Shown here: positions 35,401 to 47,400 of the stretch, piece after piece
How the letters are laid out: every line of letters starts with the position of its first letter
How positions within the stretch are numbered: the first letter of the stretch is position 1
From: Chamaelirium japonicum
Taxonomy: Eukaryota > Streptophyta > Magnoliopsida > Liliales > Melanthiaceae
Reading direction: 5' to 3'
Assembly (NCBI GenBank): GCA_947650365.1
Contig: OX393555.1
Span: 9,850,840-9,914,839 of the forward strand
Length of the DNA stretch: 64,000 nucleotides
Made by a program: the position numbers and the translations under genes
The notes under the pieces: generated by a model
The model's input: the letters and a program-made list of their open reading frames with translations, nothing else
The model's database searches: none
What the model was told of the DNA's origin: nothing

Positions 35401-38400
35401 AAGATAACCAACCAATTTTATGAGATGATGTAGTGTATGCATGGTACACTAGAAGAGGAAAAATGGCTTCCTCCTCATTCACAATCAAGATTTAAGTATA
35501 GTACACATGACTAAATCACAACAATAGGGAGAGATGCACTAACAGAATCGAGGTAACAGTAAATTTGTTTGCTTTCTCCAACATACAGGTGTATTGCGGA
35601 AAACCTAAATATGAAGACTTGCAGCTATCAATCCATACATGTTAGTATATGTACAACAAACACCGATCAATAATTATCAGCATATAATTCTTTCCTTCTA
35701 AAAGCAGTCCTTCTGAATAAAAACTGTGTTTTTCTTATGCATACATATATTACCTGCGGTTCTTTTTATATTTTCTTTCACATGAAGTAAGGCAAATTTA
35801 ACATGCTTTGAGAGCATTCTCTTTCCATTTGTATGGCTGCATGTATGTGCCCTTGAATTAAGTTCATCTCCTCAAGAAGAAATTCTACACGTACTGGAAT
35901 TGCACAACAACAGAACTCACAAGCAGTTTTGTATTGTGTTTCTGGTTTTGAATAGGCATTCAGTTCACTGCAGCATAAACACAGTCCACTAAGACCAATT
36001 TCAGATTTACAACATCTTCTTGATCATCCACAATCCATAGTCAAGGATATTTTCCGGCCTTGTTTCTTTATTGTTAATCTGAATTGAGATGACTTTTTTT
36101 CATGCATCATTTCATGTATCATTAATGGTTCTCCTGTAAACCCCCCCCCCCCCCCACCCCCAACACCCCCCGCGCGCGCGCGCACGCACACACACTATCA
36201 GGTTCTAGTAATTCAGGAGCAATGCGCATCCTGACATGATCACAAATGGAGATTGAACTACGAGCAGGTTATGTCCATTTGTTACCAAAGTATGAATTCC
36301 AGATCAAAATCACAATTCCGCAAGTTTTATCTAGTTGACTAAAGTACTTAGTATTCACAAAATGGACCCCAAAAATATGTCATCTGAGCCTTCTGATCCT
36401 ATTTAATTCAGGATCCTATTTATTTTTTCATTCAAATTTCTCATCTGAGCCTTCTGATCAGAGTCCTGTTTCTTGCTTATTGATCAAAACCACTTGCACA
36501 CCCTCTAGTACCTCCTATAACAGTGTAAGATGCTAATCTTTGTTGTTCCAGGAGCTTAGGAAATCCTCTTAAAAGTAGAGCTAACTGAAAAGTAAATAAC
36601 AACGAGCATTCAATTGTGGAGACATTTAAGAGAACATCTATGATCTATGAAATGCACACATCAAAAGATCCGAACAACAAGGTTCCTAACAACTCAGACA
36701 GATTTAACTCAAATAAATTTATCAGTCAATGTGATGCGAAACAAGTGCGGGTGGGCAGGAAATCAGTAGTTTAATTGTCCTAGCAATGTTTCGCTATGAA
36801 TTAAAAGTCTCAGGTAGGAAGTTTATTCAAACCATCAGCAGGGAATAATGGGTTTTAACAGAAAATACTCGCATCAAGCAATTCAATCTCAGTTCTAAGA
36901 ATTACAATAAATAATGCTTAAATTAAACGGCACGAGTCCGTCCCGCAATATCAAATACTAATGAACTTAACAGGCAGGTGGGGACGCACAACCTCACGAT
37001 GGTGGACAGCCGTCGGCACAGATAATATACTGGAGATCCGATTAGTAGAATTACCGGAAATACCCTACTGGAAAGAGACGTACCTACTGAGGCTCATGCT
37101 TGGCCTCAGGAATAGGGACTCCGAAAATGATGATCAAATATCCAAGAGTCGTCAGCATCCTCAATCGAACCCGTGATCAGCGTCCGGGTCAGCCGTCAGC
37201 ACCCTCAATTGAACCCGTGATCAGCATCCGGGTCAACCATCCAGTCGTGCGGCCATGCAAGCATGCTGAAGTGCGTCGGGGAACACGAACTCGGGCACGG
37301 GGCGAAGCCGGGGATGAGGGTTAGTGTCGGGTTGGGAGCGAACTGTAGAGGAGAGGAGGGGTCGGGTCGGGTTGATGGTCGGGCTGCAGAGGAGAGACAG
37401 AAGGGGAGAGAAGGAGGAGGGAATGGGGTCGGGTTCGGGCGGCGGAGGAGAGGGAGGTGGGATCGGGCGCGGGGTGAGGGGTGTGGTTCGGGTAGGGCTG
37501 CGGGAAAGGGGGAAGGGAAGTGGGGGGGTCGGGGTTCGGGCAGCAAGGGGGGCCGGGGTCGGATGGGCCGCGGGAGGGGAAAGGGAAGTGGGGGGTCGGG
37601 GTTCGGGCGGGCAAGGGGGGCCGGGGTCGGCTGGGCCGCGGGAGGGAAAAGGGAGGGAGTGGGGGTCGGTCCGGCTGGGTAGGAGGGGAGGGAGGGGGGA
37701 TCGGGATGGGCGGCGGCAAGGAGGGAGGCCGGGGGTCGGGCGGCACGGGCAAGGGCCAGGTGGCTCGCGGGGGAGAAGGAGAGGAAGAGAGAGAAAGGGG
37801 TGAGGTAAGGGTTGGGCTAGGGTTTCACACGCCTAGTACCCACCTAGGGTTTCACACGCCTAGGGTTTGGGATTGGGGTTTCACACACCTCACCCTGGTT
37901 TCTCTCAACAAGCATGTAGAGGAAAACAAAATTTTATTTCATTCTTCAGTGCCATTACATGATCCATGGGCAGGGCTATATAAAGGCCTGCGATAACAAA
38001 CGAAAGTCCCTGGAAGTCGAGGTGGGACTAAATAACACAATGCAAAAAAATAAAAACAAATGAAAACATCCATGATGGTGCTGACTGTCTGATCAGAGCC
38101 ATAGGCTCAGGTGGCGCCTCCTGCGCTGGTACACGTGCCATGGGCGCTGCTCGATGTCCCCATCATTCTCCCGGTGTGGGAGAGAGCTCGACTCCGTCGA
38201 GTAAGGCTCGGTGCGGCTCTCGTATAGCTCCAGCAGGTCTGGGTCCATCTGCTGGGGTCCCTGATGCTCACTCCAAGCGTCCTCAGAATGGGGCCTTCCT
38301 TTCCAGCGAACCAGGTACCGCCGAATTCCACTGTCGTCTTATCGAGACAATCTCGTCATCCAGAATATTATCAATGCCTTTTGCTGTATATGGTGGGGAT

Positions 38401-41400
38401 ATTTCTGGGAGTGGGGGTAGGGGGGGCACTCAGGGGCTGGGTCCAGGGTAGGCTCAACTATCAGCGGATTTCTAGGGTTAAAATATGGGTCATTATAAGC
38501 CACTAGATCTTTAATATTGAAGGTGGGACTGATGCCACAACCCTTGGGTAATTCAATAACATAAGCATTATCATTTATTTCTTTTAGAACCCGAAAAGGA
38601 CCTGCACTGCGTGCCTGTAGTTTCTTAACGGCTTCCGAAGGAAGTCGTTCCGGACGAACCCGGACCATCACATAATCTCCCACACTGAAAGTCTGAACTC
38701 GCTTCCGGGCATCGGCCCTTAATTTATAGCTCGCATTGCTCTGTTCAATTTTTTTACTGATTTCCATATGTAGATCATGCACATGAGATGCAAAAACAGA
38801 TGCCGACTCGGAAATTCTATGATGCTCAGACATGGGAATAAGATCGACTGGTTGCCTAGGTTTGAACCCATGCATGACTTCATGAGGACTCATACCGGTG
38901 GACCTATTGACAGATGTATTATATGCAAACTCGGCTATTGACAGTTTCAGATCCCAAGTCTTAACGTGTTCACCCATCGAGGTACGGACAAGGTTTCTCG
39001 GACTCCTATTGACAACTTTAGTCTGGTCATTGGTCGGGGAATGGAAGGTAGTGGAGAACTGAAGCCTGGTGCCCAGCTTGTGCCATGGGATTTTCCAACA
39101 AAAACTGGTGATCTTGACATCCTTGTTGGGCATGATTTCAGGCAATCCGTGTAACTTCATGACGCCATTGGACGTCTTGAAACAAGGGAGGAAATGGATC
39201 ACCTCAGAAAATCGGTCTACGAAGATTAGGACCGAATCATGCTCCTTGAAAATCTTTTTAGCTAGAGTTGATTGCTGTTTGGCCTGACTACTCTTAGGTT
39301 GGCAGGGACCCAGTTTGACCTTCTTGTCCTCATGCTCAAATAGGCACATGTTCGAACGGCCATAAATAAGAACATTATTGTCAAACAGACAAGGTCGTCC
39401 CCGAATGACTTGACCCGCATCCATGGTCAAAATATCACACCATGTTTTGTCTGGGTAAACATTGAAGTTTATGGGGAGAAGGCACCGTTGCTTGACCTCC
39501 AGGGTGGTCGAATTGATCCGGGGGACCTGATAGGGTCGAGAGTAGAGGACGGCCTTGAAGCAAGTCTTAGAGATCACGGTTGATGACACGGTATTGGTGC
39601 AACTACCACAATCAACGATGACCTTACAGTTCTTATCCCCAATCTTTATGAACGTGTGGGAAATGTCAGTACGTCTCCAGTTATCTTGATCCTTGGGTTG
39701 AGACAGGGTGCACCTAACTGACATGGAGGGAGATGACATCTGTCTAAGGGAACTCAAGATGGCTTCATCATCATCATCAAAATCTCCATCTTCTTCTTCA
39801 GCTTGATAGACGAATTCTGCCTCTCTGGCCTCTATCACTTCAATTAGATTGCCATTAATAATGTTGACTTTGACATGGCTTGCGCAGTTTGCGGCCACAT
39901 GTCCATAGCCTTGGCATTTACAACACATGATGAGGGGACTTCCTTTGGAGAAGTCTTTCTCAGGGCCCTTGTCATGGTTGTCTCTCTCATTGCTTCGACG
40001 GGTGGAGTCGGCTCTTGGTTGGGATTCGTTGGGGTGGGGCCAACTTAGGTAGTTGTCCGAGAAGGGCCGAGGGACTTTGCTTCGGGAATCTTGATCCCGA
40101 TGGAAATGGTTGGACCTAATGCTATCGAGGTTCTGAACTAAGGCATAGGCTCTTTCCAACTCTGTAACATCTCGGGTAAGGAGCTCACTCCTCAGGTCTT
40201 CTCTTAAACCTGATCGAAAACGTGCCAGGACCTGGGCAGGGGTTTCTGTTCCGAGGACCTTGCAGCGATTTAGGAACTCGTCGAATTTGGTGACATAGTC
40301 CCTGGCTGATTTGTTGCCTTGGGTGAATTGGTGTCATTGGTCCAATAGGTGAGCTCGATATGATGGGGGCACATACTTGCCCTTTAGCTCATTCTTCATG
40401 GCGACCCAAGTATCAATGGGGTCCTGAGTTTTGGCGGCTCTCAAGGCTTCTACATTAGTCCAGTATTGGCTGGCAGGTCCACTAAGCTTCATGGCAGCGA
40501 ATTGCACTTTTCGCGGTTCGGTTAAAGGATACCAGGCAAAGTATCGGTCCATGGACTGGAGCCAGTCCAAAAAGAATTGGGGATCGTGCCTGCCATCGAA
40601 AGAGGGCACCTCTAACCTGATGCTCCGAAGATACTGTTCATCCGGGTCTTGATTGTTCTGCCAAGGTGGCCAAAAATCTTGAGGGTCTAGGGGTGGTGGA
40701 GCTAGAGGTGGAGCTTGGCCCAAACGGTCAAAACGGGCATTGGTGTCACGCTGACAAGCGGTGAGGTTCTGGTTCATAGTTGCTATTCCTTGGGCTAACT
40801 CGGCAAGTGCCCTAGTTAAGACCTCGGGATCCATATTGTCCGACTCACTCGACTCTTCTAACAGATAGGACCTACCTCTACGGGGTGGTATGCAAGACAA
40901 ACTCACAACATGATGCATGCTGAAATTTTTTTTTTTTTTTTTTTAAAAAAATGGCAATCAAATGTAATAGCTAAAAGAAAATTTTCCTCGATGCAAATAT
41001 GCAATACAACTGACAGTTCCTACCTACAACCATGCTCTGATACCAAAAATGATGCGAAACAAGTGCGGGCGGGCAGGAAATCAGTAGTTTAATTGTCCTA
41101 GCAATGTTTCGCTATGAATTAAAAGTCTCAGGTAGGAAGTTTATTCAAACCATCAGCAGGGAATAATGGGTTTTAACAGAAAATACTCGCATCAAGCAAT
41201 TCAAATCTCAGTTCTAAGAATTACAATAAATAATGCTTAAATTAAACGGCACGAGTCCGTCCCGCAATATCAAATACTAATGAACTTAACAGGCAGGTGG
41301 GGACGCACAACCTCACGATGGTGGACAGCCGTCGGCACAGATAATATACTGGAGATCCAATTAGTAGAATTACCGGAAATACCCTACTGGAAAGAGACGT

Positions 41401-44400
41401 ACCTACTGAGGCTCATGCTTGGCCTCAGGAATAGGGACTCCGAAAATGATGATCAAATATCCAAGAGTCGTCAGCATCCTCAATCGAACCCGTGATCAGC
41501 GTCCGGGTCAGCCGTCAGAACCCTCAATTGAACCCGTGATCAGCGTCCGGGTCAACCATCCAGTCGTGCGGCCATGCAAGCATGCTGAAGTGCGTCGGGG
41601 AACACGAACTCGGGCACGGGGCGAAGCCGGGGATGAGGGTTAGTGTCGGGTTGGGAGCGAACTGTAGAGGAGAGGAGGGGTCGGGTCGGGTTGATGGTCG
41701 GGCTGTAGAGGAGAGACAGAAGGGGAGAGAAGGAGGAGGGAATGGGGTCGGGTTCGGGTGGCGGAGGAGAGGGAAGTGGGATCGGGCGCGGGGTGAGGGG
41801 TGTGGTTCGGGTAGGGCTGCGAGAAAGGGGGAAGGGAAGTGGGGGGGTCGGGGTTCGGGCAGCAAGGGGGGCCGGGGTCGGATGGGCCGCGGGAGGGGAA
41901 AGGGAAGTGGGGGGTCGGGGTTCGGGCGGGCAAGGGGGGCCGGGGTCGGCTGGGCCGCGGGAGGGAAAAGGGAGGGAGTGGGGGTCGGTCCGGCTAGGTA
42001 GGAGGGGAGGGAGGGGGATCGGGATGGGCGGCGGCAAGGAGGGAGGCCGGGGGTCGGGCGGCACGGGCAAGGGCCGGGTGGCTCGCGGGGGAGAAGGAGA
42101 GGAAGAGAGAGAGGGGTGAGGTAAGGGTTGGGCTAGGGTTTCACACGCCTAGTACCCACCTAGGGTTTCACACGCCTAGGGTTTGGGATTGGGGTTTCAC
42201 ACACCTCACCCTGGTTTCTCTCAACAAGCATGTAGAGGAAAATAAAATTTTATTTCATTCTTCAGTGCCATTACATGATCCATGGGCAGGGCTATATAAA
42301 GGCCTGCGATAACAAACGAAAGTCCCTGGAAGTCGAGGTGGGACTAAATAACACAATGCAAAAAAATAAAAACAAATGAAAACATCCATGATGGTGCTGA
42401 CTGTCTGATCAGAGCCATAGGCTCAGGTGGCGCCTCCTGCGCTGGTACACGCGCCATGGGCGCTGCTCGATGTCCCCATCACAATGTAACTGATTGATGA
42501 CACTACAAATGATGATAACCATAATTTAAAATAGTGATGGTGGGTTGTACCAAGAAAAATGGAAATTGAACTAGTTTATTATCTTTCATAGTGAATAATA
42601 ACCTTAACCACAGCCATCAAGCATTGTCTCATCTATTTGGAGTTGGCTTTTATGAATACTTCTGCATCAGTCATTCTAATGAATGTCTACCTCTGGCATC
42701 ATTGTACAATTTTTCATATCCTAACCCACAATTTACTGCCATGCTATTGTAGATCTTCCCCTTCTCTTTTTTTTCCTGCCACAAACGTCTGAAACATGGG
42801 GGCACCATTATGCCCCATTGAACACCCTGTATCATCTTAATTGTTTTCCATCACTTTGCCCACAATTGGTGTGATCCTTGCACTTCCTCAAATGTACTTG
42901 TTCCTCAACCTATCCTTCCTAATATTGCCACACATCCACCTTAGTATTCTCATCCTTGCCAAGTTCATCTTGTGTGCTTTACCCATTAAAAAGTCCAACA
43001 TTCTGAATAATACATCATTATTGACCTTATTATCGTCTTCCAAAAGGGTTTTCACTAGGAATAGGACCTGAATTTTTACTAATTAAAAGAGATGTGAGAT
43101 CTATTTAAAGGTTGCATAATATTGATTTATAAAATGTGGATTACTACATTCTAAATATTACGCACATGTAATCCAAAAATCTATGGCACATACGCAGAGG
43201 TGGCAAATTCATTGGTTATACTGAGTGACCGCAGAATATATTGTCCATTCGTATATCTGACCATACAGTGAGATGTGCAACTACTTTGCAAATGCACAGT
43301 GCTTCGACGATTAAATTTTCTTTTACTACTATTGGATTATTTTAAGATTTTGCCCTCACCTCTCTTACCCCTTCATGCATTATATATACCCTTCATCCCC
43401 TCCTCGTCTCCCACAACTCTTCTAACCCACTCCTAACTATCCCGAAGCTCTCTATAAGTCCTCCAAGCTCTAAATCTCTCCCGAAACCCTCAAGCACTTA
43501 CAAAATTTTCAATCTCCCCCTGGCTCTCTTCAAGAACTCATGATTGCGGCATGCGGGTGCCACATACCGATGCAAGAAGGTCAAAGTCGTCAGTGTGTAG
43601 CAACACTCGCCTATCTACATAACAACACCATTGACATTCGCTTAAAACTATTTTATTATTTCTTACCCTCATTTTTATATCATGCAATAACAATCATTAA
43701 TTAGTTACTAGCCTCATACATCACAATCTCCATGTACATAAAAGCATCTCAGAGTGTAAATTGTGAAACTTTGGGCATGTTTGGATCGGTTCTACTTCAA
43801 GAAAGATTCATTCTACGTAAATTTTATTCAAATATTGCAGGAATCAACTTTTTAGATTCTGCTATTTGGTCGGTGATCATTTGGATGTTGTGTCCAATGT
43901 ATAAAAAGGCGTTCGACGATTACACCTCGAGGCCCGCCTCGAGGCAAGGCGGCCATGTGCTGCCTCGAGGCGCACGCCTCAATAGCCATCTATAAAAATC
44001 TTACGCCTCTGCATCAAGAGGCATACGCCTCTTGCTCCAGGCATGAAACATAGGACGGGGAGGGGTTAAAACCAATGTTTGGTATGGGGGCAATAAGGTT
44101 TTGATATGAAAATCGCCCCCATGGGCCCTTTTTCACCCATTAAAAAGTAGTTTCTCGGCCACGCCGAAAGCCAAGCACCTCTTCCGGCCGACCACGTCGC
44201 CATCACAGCTGATCACCGACTCAACTTTGTAGGCGATCTAGGGTCCGCGGCCGGCGGTACCATAGTTGTCAAGGCGCAGTGAGGCGCGCGCCTCAAGGCG
44301 ATTCAACCATATGCGCCTCAGGCGCTTCCTGGTGAGGCGAGCACAGCAAGGCATGGCTCAGGCGCGCCTTTCAGCGCCTCATGAACCAGGCGCAAGGCGG

Positions 44401-47400
44401 ACAAGGCGCGCGCCTTACTGTGTTTGGTTTTTTTTCCGTTTTTTTTTCAGTTTTTTTTTTACCGGTTTGTTGAAGAAGAAGCGCCTTTTGGAGATGTGGA
44501 TGACCATGCCAATCAAGATGATGTGGAGGGTTTATTTGATGATGATGATGAGTGATTGGGTGGTTTTATGATTTATGTCCTTTGTTTTTTTTTTGCGAGC
44601 GTGTCCTCTGTTTTTTAGTACTTATACTTCTTGATCTATTTAAATGGTTTAACTGTTTAAGAATTAAGACAATGTTAACTTATCATGGTTCATGGATGAT
44701 TTTTTTACTCATTGGTTATGAGTTCTCACTTATCAATTATCACTTATGAGTAATGTATCCCTTCATTTTATGAATATGATGTTGGCATGTTGCCTATAAT
44801 AAATTGTTTATTTGATGACCACACTAGTTATGACTTATGAGTTAGTGTATACCTTGTGGCTTGCATTGATTTAGTTGAATAATGGTCATATTTCTTTTTT
44901 TTTCATAAAATATATTTTTTTTATGAATTTTAGAATTTTTTGACAATTATTATTAATTTTAAAGCAGTAGATGTACTTGCGAGTCATCCGAGTAAAGAAG
45001 TAGGACTCGGCGACATCCTCTGCAAATAATATGGGTCATCGATCGGTAAGCCTCAAGACAAACCCTAATCCGAATTGGCGGCGGAAAGGAGATGGCCGGG
45101 CAACTTACCGGGGAGGAGATTCCAGGATTCGGTGATGTAGGCGTCGACGGTGACGACAGCGTCGGTCTCGAGGGGTTGGCCGGAGATTTTGCTATAAAGG
45201 CAGGAGAGGATGAGTTCGTCGTCAGTTGGTCCAAACCTAAAACCCACAGGTAGCTCCATGGCTTCGATCAATCCTCTGGATCTCTCAATGGGGTACTTCG
45301 GTCTACAAATAGACCCATATGATGAAGTCGGTTCCCACTTTTCTTTTTTTTATTCAAATAATATTATAAGAGATCTGGCCGTTACCCAGCCGTACTCCGC
45401 GTGAATCGATGAAAGATCGTGGGCTAAAGGGCAGGATCATACCCGTCCATTATACCCAGCCCCATCCGTGAATCACACGTATCACCGTCTGCATGCAAAA
45501 AAACTGATGTGATTTACTTAAGAGTAATGCTATTCAGCCCGAGGGTTTGTCTCGAATTCGTCGGCCCGAAAGACGTGGCAGCGTGCCCCAGCCGTACCCC
45601 ACGTGAATCCATTCAGCCCAAAGGTTTTTCCGATTTCGGCGACCCGATTGACATGGCAGCGTGCAACTGGTGACTGAAACCCTTAGAGTTCTGTGAAGTC
45701 GTGGTAGAATAGGGGTATGCATCGGTTTGAAACCGACCTATTTAGGCAAAACCCAAACCGATCCATCCTTGGTTAGTTTTAAGGATTTTCAATCCGATCC
45801 AAACCGAACTAAGATTGGAATCCAATCCAATCCAATCCAATTAAAGTCAGTTTGGATTGGTTTGGATGGTCGGTTTAAGCTTTGAACATGTTCTTATTGG
45901 GCTATCCCCCCTTTCATTAGGACCTAGTTCAAACTTAAAAAATAATAATTGTTATCAAATCATTAGGCCTAAATAAGATTTTTAACTGATTTTGAGTCAT
46001 CCTACAGTATTGCAATCGTTGTTGGTAGTACGGGTATACGAGGACATATGGTTAATAAAATATTATATGTATATACATATGTCGGTTTGGTTCGGTTCGG
46101 TTTAGGTCGGTTTTTAATTTACAAATCCGTCAACCAATCCAATCATGTCGGTTTTTTAAAAACCCAATCTGATCCAATGAGTGTGTCGAAACCAATCAAA
46201 ATTGGTCGGTTTGGTTTGGATCCTGCACACCCCTAGGGTAGAAGGGTTGTCTCAAGACTCGCAACTGGTGATAGAGGCCTAGCTGATAGCCTGGTGCAGT
46301 CGTGTTGCACCACAGTCGCCTCCTGGGTCCCACGATAAAGTGTGGCTGTCGTCAATCATGGAACAAGAGTCAGGGAAGAGCCAATGCATGCTGAAGGAGA
46401 CAACCACTGTGGTGATGCCCAAGTACTTCTGGGACACCCAGACGCGATGATGCCCAAGTGCTTCTAGGAATGGGTGGAGACACTGGTAGTCGGCCTACTA
46501 TGAGAAAATCCATACGCTGAAAAAAAACCAAATCATTGGAACTGTCGGTGGCAGCTCTGCTGTAGGCGGGGGCTCCACAGATGGGAATGCAGACTCCTCT
46601 GCAAGTAGAGCTATTAACGTGGGTGGAATCGACGATGCAGCACCGCAGGTTGTGGCACGAGCGGTGAAGAAGACTCCTCTGGCGATAGTAGCACTAAAGG
46701 CATTGGTGCAGATGCATGGACTCTACGTCACTGCTTGATCATAGCCTCTTGGCTCTTGCTCAATCTTGACCATCAGTTACATCCATAGTTACCAAAACGC
46801 CCGTTTTTTTGAAAAAAACGCGTATAGAACGCGTACTAATCCATGTTCGTAGCAAACGCGAAAAAAACGCGTTTTTTTCAAAAAAACGTGGCTACGCGTT
46901 TTATACGCGTTTAAAACGGCTAAAACGTGAAAACGGGTTTAATACGGGTTTAATACGGCAAATTGGTTCGGGTCAGGGTTCGGGTTCGGGTTCAGGTTCG
47001 GGGTCAGGTTTCGGGTCAGGGTTCGGGGTCAGGTTTCGGGTCAGGGTTCGGGGTCAGGTTTCGGGTCAGGGTTCGGGGTCGAGTCAGGGTTCGGGTCAGG
47101 GTTCGGGGTCAGGGTTCGGGTCAGGGTTCGGGGTCAGGGTTCGGGTTCGGGTTCGGTTCGGTGGAAACCGTGGGATAAAAGACCCCCGAGGCCCCGATCC
47201 CTCTTTTATTCCAAACCCTCACCGGCCTCGGCGGCCTGCGATCCCCAAACCCTCAGACCCCCGATCCCCGATGGCGATGGCGATGGCGACGGCGACTGAG
47301 ATCGGCGATGGCGACGGCGACGGCGACTGCGACTGAGATCGGCGACGGCGACGGCGACAGCGACTGAGCTCCTCGACGGCGACGGCGACTGCGACTGAGA

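Larger units (their letters stand above)
36732..42481 (-). mobile_element. Ty3/gypsy deletion derivative in LESV intron 1
   Basis: 5,750 bp bounded by CAATG at 36727-36731 and 42482-42486. LTRs 36732-38165 (1,434 bp) and 41050-42481 (1,432 bp) start TGATGCG and end CCCCATCA. By eye they differ at about 13 bases plus a few 1-2 bp indels (about 1%), so insertion is recent. The Met-tRNA primer site lies at 41034-41045 and a purine tract before the left LTR. The interior encodes gag, zinc knuckle, protease and the integrase C-terminal half; RT, RNase H and the integrase N-terminus are missing. It would need enzymes from a full-length relative. Confidence 0.94.

Noticed and set aside
37263-37996. 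Several 140-160 codon Gly/Arg-rich frames
   Set aside because: They lie in the G-rich LTR segment and recur identically in the second LTR; composition artefact.
44966-45271. Functional NAC gene
   Set aside because: The DNA-binding core and everything after subdomain C start are absent; downstream sequence is AT-rich non-coding.
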